Shown here one piece after another: positions 1-7,784 of a DNA stretch of 21,855 nucleotides. The translations under genes and the position numbers were made by a program. Numbering within the stretch: the stretch's first letter is position 1; the number at the start of each line of letters is the position of its first letter. The notes beneath the pieces were generated by a model. That model did not search any database. It worked only from the letters and a program-made list of their open reading frames with translations, and had not been told where the DNA came from. Source of the DNA: a virus; the IMG/VR virus record IMGVR_UViG_3300046012_000059, positions 1 through 21,855 of that record. One strand, written 5' to 3'.

Positions 1-1
1 G

Positions 2-106
2 GTGAGAGGGGAGGAGGGGAGGGCGTTGTGGGCCGCCGTTCGCACCGAGATCAAAATAGAGGGCCCCCCTTTCCGAATTGAACAGGGCGGGTATCGCCGC
101 CCATGA
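2..106 (+). CDS. Possible C-terminal end of an upstream gene (partial)
   Basis: This reading frame is open from the left window edge to a TGA at 104-106. That stop overlaps the ATG of the small terminase as ATGA, the same coupling seen at many junctions downstream, which is the only argument that it is the tail of a real gene. The visible 34 residues are Arg/Glu-rich and match nothing I recognise. In HK97-type phages an HNH endonuclease gene often precedes the small terminase, but no HNH motif is visible here. The frame could equally be non-coding leader. Confidence 0.25.
   Translation: MRGEEGRALWAAVRTEIKIEGPPFRIEQGGYRRP
85..102 (+). promoter_or_regulatory. Hairpin covering the ribosome-binding region of the small terminase gene
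   Basis: GGGCGG (85-90) pairs perfectly with CCGCCC (97-102) around a 6-base loop. The 3' arm ends one base before the ATG at 103. The only Shine-Dalgarno-like sequence available (AGGGCGGG, 84-91) lies in the 5' arm, so folding would hide it. Translation may need a ribosome arriving from upstream, or the hairpin may limit small terminase yield. No experimental support. Confidence 0.35.
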
Positions 107-621
107 AGGGCCGAAAACCGAATCCCGCTCCCGTTGTCGTGCCTGGTCCGTGGACCGGGGCATCGAAGAATGCAGAGTCGCCGAAGATCGATGGGCCGGA
201 TTGGCTGCTTGAATTCGACGGCAGCGCGGACGAATGGGGCAAGCGCCGCGCCGAGATCGCCAAGGTGCGTTTTGCCGTGCTGATCAAGAGCATGACCGAG
301 CGCGGCACGCTCGACACCGACAACAATGCGCTCGTCGAGATGGCCGCCGGCGCCTATGCCGACTGGAAACTCGCCGAGGCGCACGTCACCAAATTCGGGC
401 CGATCGTTCCGGCGCCGAAAACCAATGTTCCGATGCACAACCCGTTCAAAGCGCTGGCCGACGCGGCGTTCAAGCGGCTCGTGATCGCCGAGGATCGCCT
501 TGGCATTCCTCCGGTCGAGCGCGGCCGCGCGACGAAGGCCGGCGGCAAGGTGAAGAAAAAGAATGCCGCGGAAGCCTACATCGGCAAAGTCCCGGCCTGG
601 GCCCCGAGCGCGAAAAAGTAG
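103..621 (+). CDS. Phage terminase small subunit, P27 family
   Basis: This is the DNA-recognition subunit of the packaging motor: it binds the pac/cos region of concatemeric phage DNA and hands it to the large subunit. At 172 residues it has the usual length. It starts with the family-typical basic MKGRKPNP, has a helical middle (about 35-95) and a conserved-looking NPFKALADAAFKRL segment (about 108-121), where P27 members carry a similar Asn-Pro-x4-Ala pattern. The C-terminus is Lys-rich (KVKKKNA). It lies directly before the large terminase, as expected. The ATG at 103 overlaps a possible upstream stop, and the last 59 bases overlap the large terminase. Family assignment is by motif and context. 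Confidence 0.88.
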   Translation: MKGRKPNPAPVVVPGPWTGASKNAESPKIDGPDWLLEFDGSADEWGKRRAEIAKVRFAVLIKSMTERGTLDTDNNALVEMAAGAYADWKLAEAHVTKFGPIVPAPKTNVPMHNPFKALADAAFKRLVIAEDRLGIPPVERGRATKAGGKVKKKNAAEAYIGKVPAWAPSAKK

Positions 622-2605
622 CGGCGCGCGCAAGCGCAAGCTCGATCCGGTTACGCAATGGGCGCGCGACGCCGTCGACGGCACGATCGTCGTCGGTGAG
701 ATCGTCCGACACGCGGCCGAGCGTCATCTTCGAGACCTGAAGGACGGCCCCAAGCGCGGACTGCACTGGCGGCCTGAGATTGCCGCTCATGTTCTCGGCT
801 TTTTACCGGCGGTCCTGCCAATCACGGCAGGAGCGATGGTGGGGCAGCCGTTCCATCCCTTGCCGTGGCATGTTTTCGCCGCCGGCTCGCTGTTCGGCTG
901 GCGCAAGGACAGCGGCCGGATGCGGTTCCGGTCGGCGTGGCTGGAGACCGGCAAGGGTCAGGCGAAGTCGCCGCTGATGGCGGCCATCGGGCTCTACCTG
1001 ATGGGCTACTACGGCATCCGCCGCGCCGAGATATTCTCGATCGGCCAGGACAGGGCGACGGCGAACGTGCTGTTCAAGGACGCCGTGGCGATGTGCCGGG
1101 CGCCCATGCCGGGGCAGGACGACGAGCCCGAGGAGCTGCGCGAGACGCTGTTGAGCCGCGGCGAGGTGGTGATCCGCGGCGAGCTCGACAACGCGTGGAA
1201 GATCGAGCATCCGGCGACGGGCTCAAAGTTTCAGTCGCTCGCCAACGGCGAGGCGATTTCAGGACCAAGACCCGCCGCTGTGCTGGCCGACGAGATCCAC
1301 GAGTTCAAGAGCGCCGGCTCCATCGAGACATGGAAGCGCGCCATTGCGAAGATGCCCGGCGATGCCTTGATGCTGCTCGGCACCAATACGCCGGCAACGA
1401 CGCAGATCGTCGGAACGGACTACTCGGAGTTTTACCAGAAGGTCGCCAGGAGCGAGATACCGGACGACGAGGCGTTCGCCTTCATCGCCCGCGTCGACAA
1501 GGCGGATCGCGAGACCGTTTTCGAAAACGAGAAGGTCTGGGTCAAGGCGCTGCCGGCGCTGGGCATTACCTTCCCGATCGAGAACATCCGCGGCGAGGTC
1601 AACACCGCCAAGACGCTCCTCTCGACCGCGATGTCGGTCAAGCGCCTCTACTTCGGAATCCCGGTCGGCTCGGTCGACTTCTGGATCGCCGAAGAGGCGT
1701 GGGCCGCGGTGCAGGGGCCGGTCGACCCCGAGGATATGCGGGGCTGCAAGTGCTGGCTCTCGCTCGACCTGTCGCAGAAGAACGATTTGACGGCGCTCTC
1801 TTGCGTTTGGCTCGACGATGCCGGGCATCTGTGGGCCAAGACTTGGTATTGGACGACAAAAGTTGGCCTCGCGGACCGAGCGAAGGCCGACAACGCGCCC
1901 TATCCGCTGTGGGTTGAACAAGGATACCTCACCGCCGTTGATGGCGCAGTGATCGACAAGACATTCGTCGCCGAACAGGTGGCGCGGCTTCTCGCCGAGC
2001 ACGATGTTCAATATCTCGCATTCGATCCCGCCGGCATCGCAGATTTTATCGCCGCGTGCGAGACGGTCGGGCTCGCGGTGTGGAAGTGGGACGGGCCGGA
2101 CAAGCCCGAAGGGCAGGGGCTCAAGCTTGTGAGCCACGCTCAGGGCACGAAGGTCCGTTTCGAGGAAAAGCAGCTCTGCATGCCGCGCTCGATCGAGCGG
2201 CTTGAGGACCGCATCCTCGAGGAAACCATCACGATCGATGTGTCGCCCGTCACCTATTCCTGCGCTGCAAATGCGGCCGTGATCTCCGACGGGCAGAAGA
2301 ACCGGGCCTTCGACAAGAAGCGTTCCCGCGGGCGCATCGACGGCATGGTGACGATCGCCATGGCGGTGGGTGCCGCGACCGCGACTGAGGAAGCGTCCGA
2401 ATCTGTGTATGACGCACTCGCGCGCGAAGAGGCAAACGGTGCCCCGGCACCGAAAGCATCGCCGGGCGAGGCCGGCTCGGCTTACGACGGCGCCGAAGAG
2501 CCGATCGACTACGCGATCCTGAACGACCCGCGGCACCCGCGCTTCGCGGAGATGGCCCGCCGCTTCGAGGAGTGGCAGGAACTCCACGGCGACGACGAGG
2601 ATTAG
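563..2605 (+). CDS. Phage terminase large subunit (ATPase plus nuclease)
   Basis: This is the packaging motor: its N-terminal ATPase pumps DNA through the portal and its C-terminal RNase H-fold nuclease cuts the concatemer. In 680 residues I see a degenerate Walker A (TGKGQAKS, 129-136), a Walker B with catalytic acid (AAVLADEIHEF, 238-248, Asp243-Glu244), a coupling motif near LLGTNT (271-276), and nuclease acids Asp402 (LSLDLSQ), Asp488 (LAFDPAG) and Asp593 (RIDGMV). The N-terminus is very basic (about 1-27). The ATG at 563 has a possible AAGGTGAAG ribosome site upstream inside the small subunit gene. No good in-frame start follows the small subunit stop, so I keep the 59-base overlap. The stop abuts the portal ATG. 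Confidence 0.95.
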   Translation: MPRKPTSAKSRPGPRARKSSGARKRKLDPVTQWARDAVDGTIVVGEIVRHAAERHLRDLKDGPKRGLHWRPEIAAHVLGFLPAVLPITAGAMVGQPFHPLPWHVFAAGSLFGWRKDSGRMRFRSAWLETGKGQAKSPLMAAIGLYLMGYYGIRRAEIFSIGQDRATANVLFKDAVAMCRAPMPGQDDEPEELRETLLSRGEVVIRGELDNAWKIEHPATGSKFQSLANGEAISGPRPAAVLADEIHEFKSAGSIETWKRAIAKMPGDALMLLGTNTPATTQIVGTDYSEFYQKVARSEIPDDEAFAFIARVDKADRETVFENEKVWVKALPALGITFPIENIRGEVNTAKTLLSTAMSVKRLYFGIPVGSVDFWIAEEAWAAVQGPVDPEDMRGCKCWLSLDLSQKNDLTALSCVWLDDAGHLWAKTWYWTTKVGLADRAKADNAPYPLWVEQGYLTAVDGAVIDKTFVAEQVARLLAEHDVQYLAFDPAGIADFIAACETVGLAVWKWDGPDKPEGQGLKLVSHAQGTKVRFEEKQLCMPRSIERLEDRILEETITIDVSPVTYSCAANAAVISDGQKNRAFDKKRSRGRIDGMVTIAMAVGAATATEEASESVYDALAREEANGAPAPKASPGEAGSAYDGAEEPIDYAILNDPRHPRFAEMARRFEEWQELHGDDED

Positions 2606-3997
2606 ATGGCATTCTTTGGCCGCATCATCGAAACGATCCTCGCGCGCCGGGTAACGTCGGAACCGGCGTATCCGGTGTCCCATCGTGTTCCCTACAGTCA
2701 GCGCACGCTGGCGGGACCGGCGATGACCCCGGACACGGCCGTCACCGTCTCGGCGGTGTGGGCGTGCCTGCGCTACCTGTCGCAAACCGTGGCGGTGCTG
2801 CCATGGCACGTGATGAAGCTGGATTCGGCGACCGGCAAGAAGATCGCGGCTGCGACGCATCCGGTCGACTGGCTGCTCTATAAGCGGCCGAACCCCGAAT
2901 GGTCGTCGTTTCAGTTCCGCGAAACGCTCACCCATTGGGCGCTGCGGTGGGGCAACGGTTACGCTGAGATCGAGCGCGACAATCTGCGGCGCCCGATTGC
3001 ACTGTGGCCGATCCATCCCGATCGGGTGTGCCCCGAGCGCGACCCCGAGAGCGGCGCGCTGATCTACAAGGTTTCGCGCGGCACCGGCGGCGGCACCGGC
3101 GATGCAGTCACGCTCCAGGCCGATGAGATGTTCCACATCCGCGGCTTCGGCGAGGGGCCGATCGGCGTCAACGTCATTGCCTATGCTGCCGAGAGCTTGG
3201 GTTGGGCGAAGGCCGTTCAATTGTTCGGCGCCGCCTTCTTCGGCAACGGCATGAACATGGGCGGCTTCATCGAGGTCAAGAGCGGCCTCAAGCCCGCTGG
3301 ACTGAAGGCGCTCAAGGCCGAGCTGGCGGCGCTGTTCAAGGGCCCCCGCAAGGCACAGCAATGGCCGGTTCTCGACAACGGCATGACCGCAAAGCCCTTC
3401 GCCATCGAGCCCGACAAGGCGCAATTCATCGAAACCAACAAGCACCTCGTCGATGAGGTATGCCGCTGGTTCGGCGTCCCGCCGCACAAGGTCATGCACC
3501 TTGACCGAGCGACGTTCTCCAACATCGAGCATCAGGCGATCGAGGTCGTCGTCGACAGCATTCATCCGTGGGTGAAGCGGTTCGAGGACGAAGCCGATTT
3601 CAAGCTGTTCGGGCAGAATCGCCTGGGCTTCTACACGAAGATGAACATGCGCGCCCTCCTGCGCGGCGATTTCAAGACGCAGCAGGAAGGCTTCGAGGTC
3701 ATGCGCCGCAACGGCACCCTGAATGCGAACGAGTGGCGCGAACTCGTCGACATGGACCCGATGGACGACGAGGACGGCGGAAGCAAATACGTCATGCAGT
3801 CCAACAACACGACGCTCGAGATGATCGGCGAGCCGCCGGCGTTGCCCGGCGCGGGGGCTTCCGCCCCCGAAGAAGCGGAGGCTGCCCCCGGCGATCCCGG
3901 CGATCCGGCAGATCCCGATCAGCCCGCCCCCGAAGAAGCGGAGGCGATGGAGCGGCTGCAAATTCTCGCCGAGGCGTTGGTGCCGGAACATGTCTGA
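2606..3997 (+). CDS. Portal protein, HK97 family
   Basis: This forms the dodecameric ring at one capsid vertex through which DNA enters and to which the neck attaches. The 463 residues show family landmarks: [20 protein letters not shown] (48-67), [15 protein letters not shown] (85-99), [10 protein letters not shown] (116-125) and a wing/stem region ending near residue 400. The C-terminal 50 residues are Ala/Glu/Pro/Asp-rich and low in complexity, with APEEAEA written twice by a 22-base direct repeat. The start follows the terminase TAG without a gap and has CGAGG five bases upstream (2596-2600). The end overlaps the next gene by 8 bases. Confidence 0.95.
   Translation: MAFFGRIIETILARRVTSEPAYPVSHRVPYSQRTLAGPAMTPDTAVTVSAVWACLRYLSQTVAVLPWHVMKLDSATGKKIAAATHPVDWLLYKRPNPEWSSFQFRETLTHWALRWGNGYAEIERDNLRRPIALWPIHPDRVCPERDPESGALIYKVSRGTGGGTGDAVTLQADEMFHIRGFGEGPIGVNVIAYAAESLGWAKAVQLFGAAFFGNGMNMGGFIEVKSGLKPAGLKALKAELAALFKGPRKAQQWPVLDNGMTAKPFAIEPDKAQFIETNKHLVDEVCRWFGVPPHKVMHLDRATFSNIEHQAIEVVVDSIHPWVKRFEDEADFKLFGQNRLGFYTKMNMRALLRGDFKTQQEGFEVMRRNGTLNANEWRELVDMDPMDDEDGGSKYVMQSNNTTLEMIGEPPALPGAGASAPEEAEAAPGDPGDPADPDQPAPEEAEAMERLQILAEALVPEHV
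3861..3945 (+). repeat. 22-base in-frame direct repeat in the portal gene
   Basis: Bases 3861-3882 and 3924-3945 are identical (core CCCCCGAAGAAGCGGAGG) and start 63 bases apart, exactly 21 codons. Both copies encode APEEAEA in the acidic, Pro-rich C-terminal tail of the portal. The spacer is itself repetitive (GATCCCGG / GATCCGGC units). The arrangement fits a recent in-frame slippage duplication that could change copy number without breaking the gene. Confidence 0.8.
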
Positions 3998-4829
3998 GCC
4001 CAAGATCATGGCGCGCGCGACCGCGCCGCGGCCGAAAAAGGAAGGCCCGTGGACTGCCGTCGAGCGGCTTTTCGGCGGCCTTTTCGCGCGAACCGATGCG
4101 CATGATGTGCGGATCGCCGCGATCGAGGCGCTCGCGCCGGTGCCCGGCCCGCAGGGTGCCCAGGGCGTGCCTGGTCCGCAGGGTATTGCCGGCGAGATCG
4201 GCCCCGCCGGTGCGCCCGGCATCGCTGGCCGTCAGGGTTTGCCCGGAGATCCGGGCCCACAGGGCGAGCGTGGCGAGATCGGCCCGCGCGGCGAAGTCGG
4301 CCCCCAGGGCAGCGACGGTCGTGAGGGGCCTGTGGGACCGCGCGGCGAACACGGCCTGCGGGGGGAGCGCGGGGAGCCTGGCCGCGACGGCCGCGACGGC
4401 GTGGGCCTCGCCCGCGCGTGGGTTGCCGACGGCATCCTCCACATCGAATTGACGAACGGCGTCACCGCGACGCTCGGCAACGTCGTCGGCCCGCAGGGGC
4501 TTCAAGGCGATCGAGGGCCGCAGGGTGCGCCGGGCGAGACTGGCCCCTCGGGGCCGATGGGGCCGCAGGGTGACGTCGGCCCGCAGGGGCCGATGGGCGA
4601 GATTGGTCCGCAGGGCGTCCGCGGCCCGAAAGGCGCCCCCGGAGTGCGCGGCGAAAAGGGCGATCCCGGAGATGTCGGGCCGCTGGGGCCGCGGGGTCCA
4701 CAGGGCGACGCGGCGATCGAGGTTCTCAGCGAATACGGCGCAAGCCTGACCGCCGAGACGCTGGACAACATCAGGATCTTCGAACTATCGATCGCGGGTG
4801 AGCGTATCCGCGTTCTGGCGCTCGATTGA
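3990..4829 (+). CDS. Collagen-like virion protein
   Basis: The 279-residue protein has a 50-residue N-terminal head (basic, then amphipathic, likely the virion anchor). An uninterrupted Gly-X-Y tract follows with glycine at every third position from 53 to 137. A 27-residue interruption (140-166, with a beta-rich pattern like [14 protein letters not shown]) comes next, then a second tract with 25 glycines from 167 to 239. The last 39 residues are non-collagenous ([10 protein letters not shown] to VLALD). X-Y positions favour PQ, PR, ER and DR, typical of bacterial and phage collagen-like stalks that form a trimeric triple helix. It sits between portal and prohead protease, overlapping the portal by 8 bases, so a head or neck fibre is more likely than a tail fibre. 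The exact role is unknown. Confidence 0.85.
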   Translation: MSEPKIMARATAPRPKKEGPWTAVERLFGGLFARTDAHDVRIAAIEALAPVPGPQGAQGVPGPQGIAGEIGPAGAPGIAGRQGLPGDPGPQGERGEIGPRGEVGPQGSDGREGPVGPRGEHGLRGERGEPGRDGRDGVGLARAWVADGILHIELTNGVTATLGNVVGPQGLQGDRGPQGAPGETGPSGPMGPQGDVGPQGPMGEIGPQGVRGPKGAPGVRGEKGDPGDVGPLGPRGPQGDAAIEVLSEYGASLTAETLDNIRIFELSIAGERIRVLALD

Positions 4830-4839
4830 GGAACGCGAC

Positions 4840-5523
4840 ATGGCTGTGAAAATCGCAACGTCCAAGCCGCCGTCCGGCTACCGCATGGCCGCCAAGGGCG
4901 ATCGCGGGGAGATTTATCTCTACGGTGCCATCGGCGGCGACTTCTTCGGCGGTGGCGTGTCGGCAAAGCAGTTCGCCGACGACCTCAAGGCGATGAAGTC
5001 CGTCAAGACGATCGACCTCCGCATCAACTCCGAGGGCGGCGACGTCTTCGACGGCAAGACGATGTATTCGCTGCTCCGCGATCATGGGGCCAAGATCGTC
5101 GTTCATGTCGATGGCCTCGCTGCCTCCGCTGCCTCGTTCGTGGCGATGGCCGGCGATGAAATCATGATCGCCGAGGGCGCGTTCATCATGATCCACAACC
5201 CGTGGACCGTCGCCGTCGGCAATGCCGCCGACCTGCGCCAGACCGCCGATCTCCTCGACACCGTCGGTCAGACGATTGCCGACGTTTACGCCGCGCGCAC
5301 CAAGCAGCCGATGGCGAAGATCACGCAGTGGCTCGCCGACGAGACGTGGATGACCGCCGACGAATCCGTGAAGAACGGTTTTGCCGACACGATGGTCGCG
5401 AACCTGAAAGTCGCCGCCAGCGTGCGCGAGCCGTCGCGCTACAAGCATTTGCCGTCGGCGCTCTTCCCGAAGCGCGCCGCCGCCCTCGCCAAGATCGAGG
5501 ACATGAAAGCCGCTCGCGGCTAG
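4840..5523 (+). CDS. Prohead maturation protease, ClpP-like (peptidase S14)
   Basis: This serine protease is expected to cleave the scaffold/delta domain of the capsid protein during head maturation. The 227-residue protein keeps the ClpP core: [10 protein letters not shown] (63-72), the catalytic Ser loop [14 protein letters not shown] (Ser96 by alignment to the ClpP GxAAS motif) and His119 in MIHNPW. A third catalytic acid is probably within the helix after 130. I chose ATG 4840 because TGAGGAA (4827-4833) lies six bases upstream. A GTG at 4798 would extend the protein by 14 residues into the collagen-like gene and has no ribosome site. Location just before the major capsid gene supports the role. 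Confidence 0.93.
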   Translation: MAVKIATSKPPSGYRMAAKGDRGEIYLYGAIGGDFFGGGVSAKQFADDLKAMKSVKTIDLRINSEGGDVFDGKTMYSLLRDHGAKIVVHVDGLAASAASFVAMAGDEIMIAEGAFIMIHNPWTVAVGNAADLRQTADLLDTVGQTIADVYAARTKQPMAKITQWLADETWMTADESVKNGFADTMVANLKVAASVREPSRYKHLPSALFPKRAAALAKIEDMKAARG

Positions 5524-5524
5524 A

Positions 5525-5669
5525 CCCAAACCGCCCTTGGGCAAGGTGACCGCTCGCGTCTGATGACGCCGGCAATCCTTCGGGAGCCCGATATCCCCGC
5601 CTCGGCGGGGTGCCAAATCCGCCCTTTGGCAAGGCACTGAAGCCCCGTCGCGATGACGCGGCATTTCCC
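5525..5669 (+). promoter_or_regulatory. Duplicated hairpin leader upstream of the major capsid gene
   Basis: The 162-base gap between protease and capsid genes holds three hairpins. H1: CCCAA (5525-5529) with TTGGG (5537-5541). H2: CCCCGC (5595-5600) with GCGGGG (5605-5610), loop CTCG. H3: TGCCAAA (5611-5617) with TTTGGCA (5625-5631). H1 and H3 share the loop core CCGCCC and a following CAAGG, and each is followed by GATGACGC (5562-5569 and 5652-5659), so the region is a diverged tandem duplication of about 88 bases. The outer stem pairs differ but remain paired (C-G in one copy, G-C in the other), which hints at selection on RNA structure. There is no T-run, so a simple terminator is unlikely. 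It may tune capsid translation or protect or process the mRNA. Confidence 0.55.
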
Positions 5670-5685
5670 ATAGACGGAGATACCC

Positions 5686-7092
5686 ATGAAGGCCAACAGC
5701 ATGTTGGCTGCCGCGCTGTTCGCCGGCAGCTTTCTCACGACGGGCAGCCTGCCGCGCATCCGCATGGATGCCGGCAATGTCGACGAGGCCATCACCCGCC
5801 TCCAGGCGCAGGTGGAGGAACTGAGCGATGCATCCGCGGCGCTCGTCGCCGCCGCCGATGCCGAAGGCCGCGATCTCACCGACGAGGAGGTCGCCACGAT
5901 CGAGGCGAACGCCGAGAAGGTGACGGGCCTCGACAAGCAGATCAAGGCCCGCTCGGCCCTCAAGCGTCCGGCCGCCGGGACGAACCGCAAGGTCGTGGAC
6001 GCCGTCGACGCCGACGGCAAGCCGCGCATCTCCGGCGGCGCCCGCCGCGAAGATCCCCGTGGCGGCTTTCGCAGCTTCGGCGAGTTCGCCGCGACCGTGC
6101 GGAATGGCTCCATCCGGCCGAGCGATCTCGACACCCGCCTGCGCAACTCCGCGACCACCTACGGCAACGAGGGCACCGGCACCGACGGCGGGTTCCTGAT
6201 CCCGCCGGAGTTCAGCCGCGAGATCATGACCAAGGTGATGGCGGAGGAGAACCTTCTCAACCGCTGCACGCCCCTGGTCGTGAGCGGCAACTCCATGACC
6301 ATCCCGAAGGACGAGACGACCCCGTGGCAGACCTCGGGCGGCATTCTGACCTACTGGGAAGGCGAGGGCGCGCCGACGCCGGCGAGCAAGCCCGCGATGG
6401 AGATGTCGACCCTCCGTCTCGCCAAGCTCACGGCCCTGGTGCCGATCTCCGACGAGCTCCTGGAGGATGCGACCGGCTTGGAGTCGTGGCTTCGCGCCAA
6501 GGCTCCGGCGAAGATGGCGGCGAAGATCAACACCGCCATCGTCAACGGCACGGGCGTCGGGCAGCCGCTCGGCATCCTGCGGTCGCCGAGCGTGGTTTCG
6601 GTCGCCAAGGAGACCAGCCAGGCGGCCGACTCGATCTACTTCGCCAACATCAACAAGATGTGGTCGCGGATGTACGCCTCCTGGCGCCGCAACGCGGTGT
6701 GGCTCATCAACCAGGACATCGAGCCGCAACTCGACGCGATGGCCTTCGATCCGGCGGCAACGAGCAAGGTGCCGGTCTATCTCCCGCCCGGCGGCGTCTC
6801 CAACACCCCCTACGCGACCCTCAAGGGACGCCCGGTGGTGCCGGTGGAAGCCTGCTCCACGCTCGGCGATCAGGGCGACATCATCCTCGTCGACCTGTCG
6901 CAGTATTGGGGGCTCACCAAGGCGGGCGGGGTCCGGACCGATACCTCAATCCACCTCTACTTCGACCAGTCTCTCACGACCTTCCGCTTCGTCTTCCGGA
7001 TGAACGGCATGCCGGCCTGGTCGAGCGCGATCACGCCCGAGAACGGGACTAACACCCGTTCCTGGGCCGTCACCCTCGACGATCGCGCCTAG
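5686..7092 (+). CDS. Major capsid protein, HK97 fold
   Basis: This builds the icosahedral head. The 468 residues start with a hydrophobic leader (1-23), followed by an Ala/Glu-rich coiled-coil delta domain acting as internal scaffold (about 30-95) and a charged linker (100-150). The mature domain probably begins near ATTYGNEGTGTDGGFLIP (156-173), where HK97-family proteins start after proteolysis. Later landmarks include YWEGEG, KLTALVPISDELLED and NGTGVGQPLGIL, all family-typical. ATG 5686 has GGAGA (5676-5680) five bases upstream. A start at Met27 (5764) would give a canonical delta-domain N-terminus but lacks a ribosome site. The flanking hairpins fit separate tuning of this most abundant product. 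Confidence 0.95.
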   Translation: MKANSMLAAALFAGSFLTTGSLPRIRMDAGNVDEAITRLQAQVEELSDASAALVAAADAEGRDLTDEEVATIEANAEKVTGLDKQIKARSALKRPAAGTNRKVVDAVDADGKPRISGGARREDPRGGFRSFGEFAATVRNGSIRPSDLDTRLRNSATTYGNEGTGTDGGFLIPPEFSREIMTKVMAEENLLNRCTPLVVSGNSMTIPKDETTPWQTSGGILTYWEGEGAPTPASKPAMEMSTLRLAKLTALVPISDELLEDATGLESWLRAKAPAKMAAKINTAIVNGTGVGQPLGILRSPSVVSVAKETSQAADSIYFANINKMWSRMYASWRRNAVWLINQDIEPQLDAMAFDPAATSKVPVYLPPGGVSNTPYATLKGRPVVPVEACSTLGDQGDIILVDLSQYWGLTKAGGVRTDTSIHLYFDQSLTTFRFVFRMNGMPAWSSAITPENGTNTRSWAVTLDDRA

Positions 7093-7098
7093 CCGATC

Positions 7099-7126
7099 GC
7101 GGCCCCGCGCACGCGTGCGGGGCCGC
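7099..7126 (+). terminator. Strong GC hairpin after the capsid gene (partial terminator or mRNA stabiliser)
   Basis: GCGGCCCCGC (7099-7108) pairs perfectly with GCGGGGCCGC (7117-7126) around an 8-base loop, starting six bases after the capsid stop. The following sequence (TCCTCTCTCGTTCC) is pyrimidine-rich but has no proper T-run, so full intrinsic termination is doubtful. A 3'-end barrier that stabilises capsid mRNA is equally possible. The rest of the gap to 7208 holds only the next ribosome site. Confidence 0.5.
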
Positions 7127-7191
7127 TCCTCTCTCGTTCCGCTTCCCAGCCTTCCCGGCGGCGCCGTTATGGCGAGGCGTCGCTCCTCATG

Positions 7192-7204
7192 CGATCGGAG
7201 ATCG
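7192..7204 (+). promoter_or_regulatory. Ribosome-binding site presented in a small hairpin
   Basis: CGATC (7192-7196) and GATCG (7200-7204) flank GGA, so the Shine-Dalgarno GGAGA (7197-7201) lies in the loop and 3' arm of a short stem. It sits seven bases before the ATG at 7209. CTCC at 7183-7186 could pair with the GGAG instead. A modest on/off switch is conceivable but unproven. Confidence 0.3.
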
Positions 7205-7208
7205 TGCG

Positions 7209-7709
7209 ATGAACAAGCACATTCTGGAGTTCCTCAACCCGTCGATCGGCTTCGGTCCGGTCAACATGGCCACCGGCGCCAACAGCGGCGACTACATCGA
7301 CCTCAAGGAGTACGAGGGCTGCCTCGTGCTGTTCGTGAAGGGCGTCGGCACCGCCGGCGAAGATCCCACCATCACGCTGCTGCAGGCGACGGACGTGGCG
7401 GCCGGCACCACCAAGGCGCTCAACTTCACCCGCGTCGACAAGAAGCAGGCGACCGCGCTTACCTCCGTCGGCACGTTCACCACCGTCACGCAGGCGGCGG
7501 CCAACACCTACACCAACGACACGCTGGGCGAACTGCAGGCGATCATCGCGATCGACGTCAAGGCCGAGAACCTCGACGTCGACGGCGGTTATACCTGCCT
7601 GCATGCCTCGGTGGCGGACGTCGGCACCACCAGTCAGCTCGGCATCGTGGTCATGATCCCCTACGGCCCGAAGTATGCGAAGGCGACGCTCGATTCGGCG
7701 ATCGTCTAA
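7209..7709 (+). CDS. Probable virion surface (decoration-like) protein
   Basis: This 166-residue protein has no signal peptide or membrane segment. It is rich in Thr, Ala, Gly and Val and looks all-beta, with Asn/Asp-Gly turns and patterns such as DYIDLKEYEGCLVLFVKGVG (28-47) and QLGIVVMIPYGPKYAKA near the end. Position directly after the major capsid gene, an individual ribosome site (GGAGA) and flanking strong hairpins suggest an abundant structural product such as a head decoration protein. I do not recognise a named family, so the assignment rests on context. An alternative is a minor capsid or head-fibre base protein. Confidence 0.6.
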   Translation: MNKHILEFLNPSIGFGPVNMATGANSGDYIDLKEYEGCLVLFVKGVGTAGEDPTITLLQATDVAAGTTKALNFTRVDKKQATALTSVGTFTTVTQAAANTYTNDTLGELQAIIAIDVKAENLDVDGGYTCLHASVADVGTTSQLGIVVMIPYGPKYAKATLDSAIV

Positions 7710-7724
7710 GCCGCGTTCCGTGAA

Positions 7725-7751
7725 TGGGCCGCCGGTCCACCCGGCGGCCCA
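7725..7751 (+). terminator. Perfect 11-bp GC hairpin after the surface-protein gene
   Basis: TGGGCCGCCGG (7725-7735) pairs perfectly with CCGGCGGCCCA (7741-7751) around the loop TCCAC. It starts 16 bases after the stop at 7707-7709. No T-run follows (CCCTCTGCAATT), so it is either a weak terminator that lowers downstream transcription or an mRNA 3' stabiliser. With the hairpin at 7099-7126 it brackets the surface-protein gene. Confidence 0.5.
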
Positions 7752-7784
7752 CCCTCTGCAATTCCGACGATGAGGAGTCCGACT

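Noticed and set aside
6-25. Purine G-rich tract considered as a G-quadruplex
   Set aside because: Only three runs of three or more G are clean and the context is cut by the window edge; too little to support a call.
1259-4222. A 987-codon open frame on the minus strand across terminase, portal and collagen-like genes
   Set aside because: Antisense shadow: high GC with G/C-ending codons on the plus strand removes stops on the complement. The protein has no recognisable domain, is Arg/His/Gly-rich, and overlaps well-identified plus-strand genes.
4140-4720. Dense short repeats in the collagen-like gene considered as a CRISPR or tandem repeat array
   Set aside because: The repeats follow a 9-base codon rhythm for Gly-X-Y and keep the reading frame; no constant repeat with unique spacers.
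4771-6729. A 652-codon minus-strand frame over protease and capsid genes
   Set aside because: Same shadow effect; no ribosome site or family features, and both plus-strand genes carry clear motifs.
5610-7052. A 480-codon plus-strand frame overlapping the capsid gene in another phase
   Set aside because: Arg/His/Gly-rich translation without domains; the capsid frame has the ribosome site and HK97 motifs.
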